NCBI RefSeq assembly: GCF_029626145.1
Contig: NZ_JARUBJ010000002.1
Location: forward strand, 5,429,501 to 5,493,500
Direction of reading: 5' to 3'
DNA: 64,000 nucleotides
Source of the DNA: Micromonospora sp. WMMD961
GTDB lineage: Bacteria > Actinomycetota > Actinomycetes > Mycobacteriales > Micromonosporaceae
Position numbers and translations under genes: made by a program. Positions 42,839 through 52,129 of this stretch are shown one piece after another. Below the pieces are notes generated by a model. The model saw only the letters and a list, made by a program, of their open reading frames with translations, was not told the DNA's origin and searched no databases. Position 1 is the first letter of the stretch. Each line of letters begins with the position of its first letter.

Positions 42839-42911
42839 CATCAGCACCGCGAGCCGTGGCGCCTAGCGAGCGAAGGCCCCGCCCGTCAGCGCGACGACCA
42901 TGCCGGCGCCC
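42839..42911 (-). pseudogene. Relic of an RHS gene start
   Basis: These 73 bases match 51659-51731, the start of the RHS gene, with 8 differences (about 89 %). On the minus strand they read MVVALTGGAFAR followed by TAG, where the intact gene reads MFVALTGGAFARW. Homology stops abruptly at both ends. It is therefore the broken 5' end of a second RHS gene. The rest of 42792-43054 holds nothing I can support. Confidence 0.8.
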
Positions 42912-43054
42912 CGGCCTCGCTGGGAGCGTGGTGCCATGGGCGGGCAGGTGAGAGCCGGAAAAATCACCGGGGACGCCGCCGCCAGGCCTACGAAGCGAAT
43001 CTGCCAGCGGGGCCAGCTCGAATGAACGGGTCGACATTCATCTAGGTGATCCTC

Positions 43055-43459
43055 TTAGAGACGAGCCACTTCCCACTCGTCGAGTGGGTCTCGGTTCAGT
43101 CGGACGGTCGCGACGTACTCAATGCCGGAAACGTGCAAGCGGAGCACCCGCCAGCGGGAGAGCGGACGCTCCTCGATCGCCAACGTTCTCTCACCCTGGA
43201 ACGCCTGGTAGACGAACTCCGGGACATGCTGGCCCTCGACCTCCTCAAAGGTGAAGTCCTGCACGCTGATCCGGCAGTGGGGATCACTCGCCACGTGGGA
43301 AACCAGGACCTCCGGCCCCACCTCCGCGTGCAGGTCCAGCCAGATGTCCGTCACATCCGACTGACCGTCAACCTCACGCACTTCGACGGAGATCACCAGA
43401 TCATGGTCGAGCCCGTACCTCTGGATCTCGGCGACCAGGACCTCAGCCTCATGGTTCAT
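43055..43459 (-). CDS. Acidic hypothetical protein, candidate orphan immunity protein
   Basis: 134 aa from the ATG at 43459 (GTG at 43465 also possible). Strongly acidic, soluble, mixed alpha/beta in appearance: MNHEAEVLVAEIQRYGLDHD, then VEVREVDGQSDVTDIWLDLH and LHVSGIEYVATVRLNRDPLD. No family recognised. Two 60-base lines I counted have 62 % and 60 % G+C, well below the neighbouring core genes. It sits between the decayed membrane-protein paralogue and the RHS relic, where an immunity gene would be expected. Confidence 0.6.
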   Translation of the reverse strand: MNHEAEVLVAEIQRYGLDHDLVISVEVREVDGQSDVTDIWLDLHAEVGPEVLVSHVASDPHCRISVQDFTFEEVEGQHVPEFVYQAFQGERTLAIEERPLSRWRVLRLHVSGIEYVATVRLNRDPLDEWEVARL

Positions 43460-43471
43460 CTCCACCGAACC

Positions 43472-43671
43472 TCACCACCACATCGCGCTGGCCGCGGTCG
43501 CCAGGAGAGCGAGCACGTACTCCGGCGTCTGGGCCAGCAGCACCGCACGCCACAGCCGGCTCCGCGGATTCCACCAGCGCTCCGGCAGATACCAGACCAC
43601 CACCACCTTCACCGAGTGCACGGCCGCCATTCAGAAGGGGAAGAAGATCAACCTTGCACCGATGTCGAACC
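43472..43671 (-). pseudogene. Truncated paralogue of the 52130-52516 membrane protein
   Basis: About 180 bp match the 3' half of the gene at 52130-52516 with roughly a dozen differences. The frame reads LIFFPF, then TGA where the intact copy has Trp, then MAAVHSVKVVVVWYLPERWW and on to LALLATAASAMWW and a stop. The N-terminal half is missing, cut where the next paralogue's stop (43683) begins. A recently decayed copy. Confidence 0.8.
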
Positions 43672-43682
43672 GGGACCAAAGC

Positions 43683-44144
43683 TCACCACCACAGCGCGTT
43701 GGCAGCTGTCAGCAGGGCTGCGAGCAGGTAGTCAGGCGTCTGCGCCAGCAACGCCGCCCGCCACAGCCGGCTCCGCGGATTCCACCGGCGCTCGGGCAGG
43801 TACCGGATCACCACCATCTTCACAGCGTGCACGGCCGCCATCCAGAAGGGAAAGAAGATCACCCACTCGGCGATGTCAAACGCCAGATCCTTCATCCGCT
43901 CGTTCGCGAATACGGAGATTGGAATCACCACCACCGCGGCGACGGCGACCGCCACACCACACAGGATGAACCAGGCCACCGCCCGGGTCGCGTGCCGCAG
44001 GCCAAGGTCGTCCAGATATTCCCCCGGCAGGCCGGCGTGCTCGATCACCTCGGCACGCCGCTCCCCCGCAGTCTCGCCGTCGGCGTCGACAAACCTGGCG
44101 ATGGGACCCGCCAGCCATTTCGTGAGCCCCATCGCCAGATCCAT
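43683..44144 (-). CDS. Membrane protein downstream of RHS, candidate immunity protein
   Basis: 153 aa. An N-terminal soluble part (about 1-50, ending EYLDDLGLRHATRAVAWF) and two helices (VAWFILCGVAVAVAAVVVIP and LAFDIAEWVIFFPFWMAAVH), then ERRWNPRSRLWRAALLAQTP and a hydrophobic end finishing LWW. Paralogues are the truncated copy at 43472 and the gene at 52130. It starts 44 bp after the RHS stop on the same strand, the position of immunity genes in polymorphic toxin loci. ATG start. Family not recognised; the immunity role is inference. Confidence 0.7.
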   Translation of the reverse strand: MDLAMGLTKWLAGPIARFVDADGETAGERRAEVIEHAGLPGEYLDDLGLRHATRAVAWFILCGVAVAVAAVVVIPISVFANERMKDLAFDIAEWVIFFPFWMAAVHAVKMVVIRYLPERRWNPRSRLWRAALLAQTPDYLLAALLTAANALWW

Positions 44145-44188
44145 CTCGCTACCCTCCGTCGTTCAAACAGTGCCGTCGAACCGCGCCG

Positions 44189-47100
44189 CTAGTAGAGGCG
44201 TGACCACCGGGAGACACGGGAGTTGCGGCACGGGTTGTAGCTGCCGCACCGGTTGTAGGCCCAGGATGCCGTCAGCGCGTACTTGCGGTCGATGTTGCCC
44301 CACCGGTTCATCTTGCGGTAGCTGCGCTTGGAGATCGATCGCTTGGCGTGCATCCTGCTGACGTACGGCCGCTTGTCCGCACGGGCGCCTCGGTATCCCT
44401 TGTACTTGGGAACCTTCCTGGCCATCCGGCTGGCCTTGTAGGCGGTCATCCCCCAGCGAATGCCCCGAGCCCCGCCGCCGATGCCGGGGATCGCTGTGAC
44501 GAGGTCAGCACCCGCCGCGCCCCACCTGCCCTTCCGAGCGTTGCTCGCGGCCGAGCGGAGTGAGAAGGCGACAGCGACGCCACCCGCGATCAGATTGACC
44601 GGAGGCGGGGTGAAGGCGGCTACCGTCGCGGCCACCAACCCGGGATTCTTCTTGGCGAAGTTCCACGCGCCTCGCGCCGCCCGCTTCGCCCGGCCCCAGA
44701 ACTTCCCGTCCAGGTCGACGCAGTTCACTGGGTCGCCGGAGCAGTAGTCGTACGCCGTCGCGTTACCGCCGTCGACGGGATCGACCTGAAGGAACCGACC
44801 GAGCGACGGGCTGTAGAGCCGTACCCCCATCAGCAGGAGGCCGCCCAACGCGTCGCCCGAACGTTGCTTGCCACCCAGCCACCCGTACCGGGTGGTGGCC
44901 TGCCCCTCGACAGACACGCCGAACTCGTCGTAGTCGAACACCTCCAGCTCGGTGAGCCCCGGGTCGACGGTGACGGCCACATCGCCGTGCAGGTTGGCCA
45001 GGTGGAGCTGCACCTGACCGCCTGAGGTGGTGGCTACGAGGTCACCGTCCGGCCCGGACACGTTGCGGGTGATCTGACCTTGAGCGGTGTCCTCGACGAT
45101 CCAGCTCGGCTTGTCCGAGTCGTCACCGTAGTGATTGAGCTTGCTCGAGGAGGAGGCCCATGACCCGTCGACGAGCGTCTCGGTGGTGTACCCGCGGAAC
45201 CGATGCGCCGGGTCCAGCGTCCAGGTCCGTCGCGCGTCACCGACGGTCTGCCGCTCTACCAGGTCGTTGACGTGGTACTCGTTGGTGAGCCCGCCCGGCA
45301 TACCGGTCGTACGGCCGAAGGCGTCGTAGGTGTAGCCGGCGTCCGTCAACCGGTCCGCGGTGTCGTAGGTGTGCAGTTCCTCGGTGTCCAGGGTGCTTTC
45401 TTCGCACGCGCCGTCAGGGGCGGGCGTGAAGGTCGACAGCCGATTCCGGTTGGTGCGGTTGTCGTGGCCGTACGTCCGGGTCACACACCCAGCCATGATG
45501 GCGCTGTCGTGCTGGGTACGGGTCAAGCGCCCGAGCCGGTCGTAGGAATAGTGCTTACTGCCGCCGGTGAAGGTGTGCTCGACCCGCTGACCGGCCACGT
45601 TCTCTACTACCGACTCCGAATAGACGACCGCCCCGTCGGAGTCGCGGGTGTAGACCCGCTCGACCGGTTCCTGGTTGGCGTTGAGCCGGTCGGTCCGGGT
45701 CAGGCCGCCCGGGTAGCTCACGTGCACCGGCTGCTCGTCCGGCGAGTACCGAGCGTTGAACGTCCCGGCGACACTGTCGGCGACACTGGTCACCAGACCG
45801 CGGGGCTCCACCGCCCGGTCGTAGGTGAAGGTGACCGATCCGGTCGGGTCGCTCACCTTCACCCGCTTGTCGAACCGGTCGTACTCGGTGTCCGTCACGC
45901 CGCCGTCGGCGTCCGTGTAGCGGACCAACCGGCCGAGCAGATCCTGCTCCCGACGAATCGTGTCGGTGCCCGACGTGGTCACGGCCGGCTCACCGGTCAC
46001 CGCGTCATACGTCGTGGTGACCGCCGGCGTCGCGACTCCCTCGTCACCGGTGATCGAGGTGGTCACCTCCCGGTCGGCGGCATCGTGGGTGGTGACAGTG
46101 GTCCGCGTCTTACCGCCGGCGGTCTCCACCACCTCCTCGGCGCTGCCGAAGCGGTTGTACCTGGTCACACGCCGGACCGGCAGCTCAGTCGTCATCCGGG
46201 AGGGGTCATGACCGACCACTGCCCCGATCGCACGACTGACACATGCTTGACCAGCCCACTCTGGCCGGTTGCCGCACGCGGCGTCCTGCGCGTTCGCACC
46301 CACCGTGTAGTAGATGTGCTCCCGTGCTCGCGCGTCCGAGCCGGACGAGTCGATCCCCCAGGACTTGAGTGCCTTGCCGGTCGCGTCGTACGCGCCGCGC
46401 GCGGTCAGATTGGCACCACCCGCGTCCGCGACCATCGTGGTGAACTTGCCGATCGCCCAGCCGGACACCCCACCGCTGTGGCCGTCGTACGAGAAGGTGG
46501 TGGTCCGCACATCCGAGTCCGGGTACCCGACCACCTGCACACCGGTGCGTTCCTTGGTGATGAGGTGGTACGCGGCGCCGTCCGGCTTGCCCTCGTCGTA
46601 CGTGTTCAGCGTTCGGGCCCGGCCGATCACGGTGGTGCCCGCCGGCACGGCCTCCAGGGGGCCGGCCCCGTCCGGGTCGGGCACCGGGTTCTCCAGGACG
46701 ACGCTCATCGTCGGGCTGAGCGTTTCGAGCAGGTCGACACCATCGGAGCCGTACGTGCTGATGGTGGACAGCGCTAGTGCACGCGTCGCCGTATCGGAGC
46801 CGGCAAGACCCAACTCCGCCAGATAGGTCGCGGCGGCAGGCAGGGTACCCAGGGCCAGTGCTCGGTCGGTGGCCTCGAGCGTCCGGATCACGTTGCCGAA
46901 ACGGTCGTACTCCTTGGTTTCGATATACCCGCCCGGGCTGGCGGTATTGACCTCCTTACCCCCGGCGGAGAGGTAGTGGACTGTGGCGTACTGAAAGCCG
47001 TTGGTGCCTGGCGCGGCAGGGGTGGCACTGCTGCGGCCGGGGTTGTCCTCCGGTCCGAACATCGCCGTCGCGTCGGTGGGCAGGTCGACCTGGCCCCAGG

Positions 47101-50100
47101 TGGAGATGGCGGCCGAGTCGAGGTTGTACGGGCCACCAGCGGCCTGGGTGAGTGGGACGTTGTAGACGACAGTGGTGGCGGTCTCCCCGTCGGTGGCCGT
47201 CTTCGAGCCCTGTTGGAGGGCGGCCCGGCGCACCTTGAGCAGCTTGCCGGCGTTTTCGTCGCCGGCCAGGTCGGCGACCTGGGCGTCGGTGAGCGCCTTG
47301 CCGTAGACGCGGACGTCGTCGATGCCGCCGTGCCAGATGTTCGAGGCGGCGCCGGCCCACTTGGCCCGGCCGACGACGTAGCCGCCGGTGGCGTTCCAGC
47401 CGCCGACGGCGGCGGTGGTGGTCTGCCGGACGCCGTCGATGTAGAGCTTCATCTGGCCGCTGGCGGTGTCGTAGACGCCGGTGAGGTGGGTCCACTTGCC
47501 GAGCACCGGGGCGGTGTTGGAGGTGGCCCGGAAGGGCGTGGCGCTGTCGCTGTCGGCGCTCACCCGGGAGAACGCCCACCGGTCGTCGGCGGCGACGTAG
47601 TTGAGGAAGAAGCCGCTGGTCCGCGAGCCGTCCTTGGACACGGCGGTGCGGTTGACGGACTTGTCGGTCAACCGCACCCAGGCGGAAACGGTGTACGAGG
47701 CGGTGTTGGACAGGGCGGTGCCGGCGACGCTGATCTGCTGACCGGTGCCGCCGGTCAACATGACGGCCCGGTCGTCCGGGTTTTCCGGGTCGTTGCCCTG
47801 CGTCCAGAACACGCCGGAGGCCATGGTGCCGGTGCGGCCGCCTCCGGAGGAGTCGGCGACGCTCGTGCCGGAGCCCGCGTCGAGGTCCCACCGCAGCGCG
47901 GCGGAGTCGACGTCAGGGTTGCCGTAGTCGACGTTCCAGGGCAACTCCCCGGCCGGAGTGACCTTGGTGACCCGGCCGCCCGCGTACTCGTAGACGGTCT
48001 TCAGCGCCGGGGTGACCCGCGGGTCCCACACCTCGCGGAGCTGGCCCAGGTTGTCGTACGCGTACCGGGTGATCTGGGTGGCGGTCATCGCGGAGGTGTC
48101 CGGGTCCCAGGCCCACAGCTTCACGCCGGAGACGCGGTCGGTGTAGTCACCGAAGACGGTTTGGCTCAACCCGGAGGTCGTCGCGTTGGCGTACTCGTAC
48201 TCCAGCACCTCGCAGCCGCGGGCCGGGGTGGCGGTGGTGCAGTCACCGACGCCCGGCTCGGTCGGATTGATCACCTTTTTCAGCAGCAGGCGGCTGCCAG
48301 CGGTGTCATACACGTAGCGGGAGGTGGTGTCCGACTCGGGTGTCCAGGAGGAGGTGGCCGCCCACGCGCCACCCTGCTGGGTGAACTCGGTGACCGTGCC
48401 GTCCAGTTCGCTCAGCCGGTACGAGGTGCTGCCGACCTTGCTCAGCACCAGACCCTCGGCACCCGGCTCGGGGGCGAAGGTCGTGCCGTCGGAGTTCTTG
48501 GCGAAGGTGATCCAGCCTCCGCCGATAGTGTTCACCCGGGCCAGCGACGGCTCGGGCAGGGTGACGGTGGTGTAATCGACGTCCGCCGCGCCGCCGGTGG
48601 CACCGCCGGTCCAGGACGGCCCGAACGGAGCGACGACTTCGGTGACGGAGAGGTTGTCCCAGTAGACCTTGCGGCCGGAGCCGCCCTGCATGCCGTTGTA
48701 GAGCCGGAAGAACGCTTCGGTGGCCCCGGCGGGCACGGTCATGTCGACCGAGATTTCCTGCCAGCCGTCGGTGTAGCCGGCCATCGCGGAGGTGACCTCG
48801 GTGTAGGTGCTGCCGACCTTGTGGAAGCCGACTATCCGCAGACCTCGCGCCGTGTACGCGGGCACCAGCCCGGTGGCGGCTGGCACGTAGATCCAGCCGG
48901 TCATCCGGTACGTCTTGCCGGGGCTCATGCTCAGCCGCATCCCGCCACCGTCGCCGCCGACCGCCACATAGGTGTCGTTGCTGGTCGTGGTGACCGGGGT
49001 GATCTCCAGCGAGTCGGCCGGCGTGGTTTCACCCTGACCGCGGGCGGTGGAGCGCAGCGCGGACGACGTGGAGGGAACGGTGAAGCCGGTCAGGTCGGTG
49101 GAGACCTGCTGCTGGTTGGGGGTGAGGCGCTGCGCCATCGGCTGGTAACCGTCGGCCGGGTTGCGCGAGGAGGCCGCGCGGGTGACCGAGAGGCCCAGTT
49201 CCTCGGCGTCGGTGGAGGAGAGCGAGTAGTCGCCGGTGAGCAGGTTGACCGAGCCGGGGCCGACCTCGTCGTCGGCGGCGCCGTCACCGCTGGAGTCGAC
49301 GCTGACCCGGACCCACGGGATGGTGTAGGCGGGCGTGGTGCCGCTGGCCGTGTAGAGGTGCGCCCGGACCTCGACGACGCCGCCGATCAGGCCGAGGGTG
49401 TCGGTGGCGTTCCAGATCGCGTACCCGCCGAGTGTCGACAGGGCGACCGGGCTGGCGGCGGTGGCGGTGATCGGCGCACCGGTGGCGGAGGTGAGGTTGG
49501 CCGACGGCACCGGCAGGGTTGCCCCGCCGGGTCCGCGCCGGTACTCGAAGTACGTGCGGGTGTAGCCGCTGACCGGGGTGGTGATCCGCAACTTGGTGCG
49601 CTTGACGATCGTCGCGCCGGGCAGCGGCTCGGCGAGCGCGGCGTTACCGGCGTCGAAGACGTACTGGTTGGGGTTGGACAGGTTGCCGGCGGAGTCCTTG
49701 GCCTGCACGGTCAGGGTGCGGTGCCCGTCGCGGGGGGTGAGGGTCACCGATTTCGCGCCGGTCGCCGCGACGGTGGTCGCTGCGCTGTCGTAGTCGAACT
49801 TGTAGACGAACGCGGCGAGGTCGGTGCTGCCGCCAGCGGGGGTGAAGGTGAACGTGTCGGGTTGGGCGGCGCCGCCGTGCGGCTGCCCGTCGTTGAGGTA
49901 GATCGTTGCCGAGACGAACGGCACGCCAGGCTTCTCGGTGTCGACGGTCAACGGCGTCCACGCCGTCCAACCGCCGTAGTTCCACGGGTCCTTGGCGCGG
50001 ACCTGCCACTCGTACTGGGTGCCGTTGACCAGGTCGACCGGCACCTGCCAGGAGGCGGTCGAGCCATTCGTCCAGGCCGGGCTGCCGGAGCGCAGACCGG

Positions 50101-51721
50101 ACGAACTGACCACCGCCTGGGTGGCCTTGTTGCGCACCACGAACTCGGCCTGAACGGTCTGGCCGGCGTTGGCGTCGGCGAGTTTCGCCGACAGCGTCGG
50201 ACGCAGCGACGAGGTCCGCGCACCCGAGCCGCACGCGGTGTAGCAGGGGGCGACAGCGAGCGCGGTCGGCGCGGACGGGGCGCTGTTGTAGGTGATGGTC
50301 ACCAGCGGCGGATGGGTGCCCTCGGCGGAGTCGAACCGCTTCCAGCCGGCCGTGGAGCTCTCCGAGGTGGCCCGCAGCATCACGCTGGCGCTGCTCAGGT
50401 TGTTGTCCGCGCTGTGCTGCAACGCGCCGCCGACCTCGACGTAGACGTAGCCGTCGCCGCAGGAGGAGTTGTAACCGCGGGTCTCGGTCGAGGTGCCGAC
50501 CTTCGCCCGAGCGGTCGGCTGGTTCGTCCAGCGCACCGACGAGTCGACAGTGTCGGTCCGCCAGGCCTCCCAGGAGGCAGCCGTGCACGACCAGGAGTGG
50601 TAGTTCCACAGCCGCAACTTCGCGCTGACGACGCGGCTGCCGGCAAAACCGCTGGTGTTAAACCGCAGGTAGGAGCGGGCGTAGAAGGTGCCGCCGTCGT
50701 TGGAGTAACCGAGTTTCAGGTCACCGGCCCCGGACTGGTCGCTGGAGTAGGTGTTTTGCACGAACGCGTCGAACGACGGCGACAGCGACGTCGGCGGGTC
50801 GATGGTCACCGGGAAGGTCAGGTCGGTCCGGGCGAGGAAGCTCTTGTCCGGAGTCAGCTCCATGACGGTGCGGCCACCAGCCGCCGTCGTCCGCAGGGCG
50901 ACCGGAGCGTGATTGACGCGCTCACCGGAGAGCGGGGACACCTTCGCGTCCCACATCAACGGTGTCTGCGCCCGCCCGACCTGACCGCCACGAGAGTTCT
51001 TGAAGACCAGGCCGCCCATGCCGTCGCCGGCAGCGGTGAGCTTCCCGGTGTTCAGCGGCAGCTTCAGCGTGCGAACGTGTGCCAGGCCGGCCCGGTCCTT
51101 GACCACGACGTGCTGCTCGTACCCGGTCGCATGAGCGTGGAAGACCAGGTCGACGCCCGGGCGTACGTCCGGATAGGTGATCGTGCGTCCGTTCAGCACC
51201 GGCTCGGGCAGCGCGCCTTGCCAGGCGAGCCCGGCACGCTCTGCGCCGGTGCCAAGCGAGGCGACCTCATGCTCCCCGCCGCCCGAGGCCGCACCGGCGA
51301 AGGTCAGGCCACGCGAGTGGGCCTTCGGCGCGATCGTGCCGTCGACCCGACGCTGCAGGGTGAGGTCGACCGGCACCCAGGTGTTGTCGCCCAGGCGTAC
51401 CCGGACCGGGGCCAGCGCCTGCTCCTCCGTGAGCGTGCCGTCCGGGTTGGCGAACACCTGCGTGGTCTCCGAGCGGCGTTTCGCCACCTCCACCCGCCCG
51501 ACACACAACTTCGCCGCGACGCCAGCCGACACCTCGTCCGGGCGGTCGGCCGGACACGCGGGCTTCGGCGCTGGCTGCGCTGCCGGCTTCGGCGCCGCCA
51601 CGGCGGGTTGCCCGACCCGGGCCGGCACGTTCGACATGGTCGCCACGAGGACCACCGCCATCAGCACCGCGACCCGTCGCGCCCAGCGGGCGAAGGCCCC
51701 ACCCGTCAGCGCCACGAACAT
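44189..51721 (-). CDS. Secreted giant RHS/YD-repeat protein with variable C-terminal domain
   Basis: About 2,510 aa from ATG 51721 (GTG 51745 also possible). Signal peptide 1-45 (RWARRVAVLMAVVLVATM). DNRLRE-type module about 310-477, FN3-like 487-594, a carbohydrate-binding-like module about 920-1027 (ISVDMTVPAGATEAFFRLYN), a LamG-type jellyroll about 1275-1487 (LGKWTHLTGVYDTASGQMKL), YD repeats about 1840-2334 and the RHS core end LGRFLQVDPVDGGNATAYDY. After DLDGK at about 2340 comes a 170-residue C-terminal domain. In polymorphic toxins the YD shell encases a toxic tip. Small membrane-protein paralogues flank it on both sides. Confidence 0.92.
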   Translation of the reverse strand: MFVALTGGAFARWARRVAVLMAVVLVATMSNVPARVGQPAVAAPKPAAQPAPKPACPADRPDEVSAGVAAKLCVGRVEVAKRRSETTQVFANPDGTLTEEQALAPVRVRLGDNTWVPVDLTLQRRVDGTIAPKAHSRGLTFAGAASGGGEHEVASLGTGAERAGLAWQGALPEPVLNGRTITYPDVRPGVDLVFHAHATGYEQHVVVKDRAGLAHVRTLKLPLNTGKLTAAGDGMGGLVFKNSRGGQVGRAQTPLMWDAKVSPLSGERVNHAPVALRTTAAGGRTVMELTPDKSFLARTDLTFPVTIDPPTSLSPSFDAFVQNTYSSDQSGAGDLKLGYSNDGGTFYARSYLRFNTSGFAGSRVVSAKLRLWNYHSWSCTAASWEAWRTDTVDSSVRWTNQPTARAKVGTSTETRGYNSSCGDGYVYVEVGGALQHSADNNLSSASVMLRATSESSTAGWKRFDSAEGTHPPLVTITYNSAPSAPTALAVAPCYTACGSGARTSSLRPTLSAKLADANAGQTVQAEFVVRNKATQAVVSSSGLRSGSPAWTNGSTASWQVPVDLVNGTQYEWQVRAKDPWNYGGWTAWTPLTVDTEKPGVPFVSATIYLNDGQPHGGAAQPDTFTFTPAGGSTDLAAFVYKFDYDSAATTVAATGAKSVTLTPRDGHRTLTVQAKDSAGNLSNPNQYVFDAGNAALAEPLPGATIVKRTKLRITTPVSGYTRTYFEYRRGPGGATLPVPSANLTSATGAPITATAASPVALSTLGGYAIWNATDTLGLIGGVVEVRAHLYTASGTTPAYTIPWVRVSVDSSGDGAADDEVGPGSVNLLTGDYSLSSTDAEELGLSVTRAASSRNPADGYQPMAQRLTPNQQQVSTDLTGFTVPSTSSALRSTARGQGETTPADSLEITPVTTTSNDTYVAVGGDGGGMRLSMSPGKTYRMTGWIYVPAATGLVPAYTARGLRIVGFHKVGSTYTEVTSAMAGYTDGWQEISVDMTVPAGATEAFFRLYNGMQGGSGRKVYWDNLSVTEVVAPFGPSWTGGATGGAADVDYTTVTLPEPSLARVNTIGGGWITFAKNSDGTTFAPEPGAEGLVLSKVGSTSYRLSELDGTVTEFTQQGGAWAATSSWTPESDTTSRYVYDTAGSRLLLKKVINPTEPGVGDCTTATPARGCEVLEYEYANATTSGLSQTVFGDYTDRVSGVKLWAWDPDTSAMTATQITRYAYDNLGQLREVWDPRVTPALKTVYEYAGGRVTKVTPAGELPWNVDYGNPDVDSAALRWDLDAGSGTSVADSSGGGRTGTMASGVFWTQGNDPENPDDRAVMLTGGTGQQISVAGTALSNTASYTVSAWVRLTDKSVNRTAVSKDGSRTSGFFLNYVAADDRWAFSRVSADSDSATPFRATSNTAPVLGKWTHLTGVYDTASGQMKLYIDGVRQTTTAAVGGWNATGGYVVGRAKWAGAASNIWHGGIDDVRVYGKALTDAQVADLAGDENAGKLLKVRRAALQQGSKTATDGETATTVVYNVPLTQAAGGPYNLDSAAISTWGQVDLPTDATAMFGPEDNPGRSSATPAAPGTNGFQYATVHYLSAGGKEVNTASPGGYIETKEYDRFGNVIRTLEATDRALALGTLPAAATYLAELGLAGSDTATRALALSTISTYGSDGVDLLETLSPTMSVVLENPVPDPDGAGPLEAVPAGTTVIGRARTLNTYDEGKPDGAAYHLITKERTGVQVVGYPDSDVRTTTFSYDGHSGGVSGWAIGKFTTMVADAGGANLTARGAYDATGKALKSWGIDSSGSDARAREHIYYTVGANAQDAACGNRPEWAGQACVSRAIGAVVGHDPSRMTTELPVRRVTRYNRFGSAEEVVETAGGKTRTTVTTHDAADREVTTSITGDEGVATPAVTTTYDAVTGEPAVTTSGTDTIRREQDLLGRLVRYTDADGGVTDTEYDRFDKRVKVSDPTGSVTFTYDRAVEPRGLVTSVADSVAGTFNARYSPDEQPVHVSYPGGLTRTDRLNANQEPVERVYTRDSDGAVVYSESVVENVAGQRVEHTFTGGSKHYSYDRLGRLTRTQHDSAIMAGCVTRTYGHDNRTNRNRLSTFTPAPDGACEESTLDTEELHTYDTADRLTDAGYTYDAFGRTTGMPGGLTNEYHVNDLVERQTVGDARRTWTLDPAHRFRGYTTETLVDGSWASSSSKLNHYGDDSDKPSWIVEDTAQGQITRNVSGPDGDLVATTSGGQVQLHLANLHGDVAVTVDPGLTELEVFDYDEFGVSVEGQATTRYGWLGGKQRSGDALGGLLLMGVRLYSPSLGRFLQVDPVDGGNATAYDYCSGDPVNCVDLDGKFWGRAKRAARGAWNFAKKNPGLVAATVAAFTPPPVNLIAGGVAVAFSLRSAASNARKGRWGAAGADLVTAIPGIGGGARGIRWGMTAYKASRMARKVPKYKGYRGARADKRPYVSRMHAKRSISKRSYRKMNRWGNIDRKYALTASWAYNRCGSYNPCRNSRVSRWSRLY
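44192..44701 (-). other. Variable C-terminal (putative toxin) domain of the RHS protein
   Basis: 170 residues after DLDGK. The first 90 hold hydrophobic segments (GLVAATVAAFTPPPVNLIAG, then GVAVAFSLRSAA) of the kind called pretoxin or translocation regions; RWGAAGADLVTAIPGIGGGA is a common pre-toxin motif. The last 80 are very basic, with KRSISKRSYRKMNRWGNIDR and two Cys in YNRCGSYNPCRNSR. I do not recognise a nuclease, ADP-ribosyltransferase or deaminase motif. One 60-base line here has 67 % G+C. Confidence 0.6.
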
Positions 51722-52129
51722 GCCGGTGCCCAACTGTTCGTCCACCGCAGCCCCCGTATCAAGTCCGAATGTCGGCGCAGCATAGGAACACCCGGATGCG
51801 TCGATCAATGCATTGACAAGGCGATGCGCGCGGCCTAAAACCGGTGATCGTTTGTGGACACACATCCGCGAAGGGCACCGATGCGCCGGAACGGATCGGT
51901 CGGATTCGTCGGACAGGTTCTCGTCACCGGGAGTGTGGTGCGATCAGCGGGCGGGCGGACCATCGAGTCGGCCAATGGGGCTCCCGCCTGCTGCTCGGGC
52001 TGACCCGATCGACTCAGGTGGATCGAGTTCGTAACGTTAGGTGACCGAGGCGGGCCGAAGGGCCCACCTGCACCTGACGCACGTCAGAGACGATGCGTGG
52101 CTCAGATCACATCACTTACGGGTTTGGGC
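51722..52129. other. Gene-free leader of the RHS gene
   Basis: 408 bp between the upstream paralogue and the RHS start. No open frame with coding-like use and no clear hairpin or promoter hexamer pair that I can support. Only the last bases (51722-51731) are shared with the relic at 42839-42911. Confidence 0.5.

Noticed and set aside
42801..43037. 78-codon minus-strand frame
   Set aside because: It is in a different frame from the RHS relic and has no ribosome-binding site; the region is better explained as a pseudogene relic.
46976..51838. 1,620-codon open frame opposite the RHS gene
   Set aside because: It is the antisense shadow of a GC-rich coding frame. The RHS frame has a signal peptide, domains and YD repeats.
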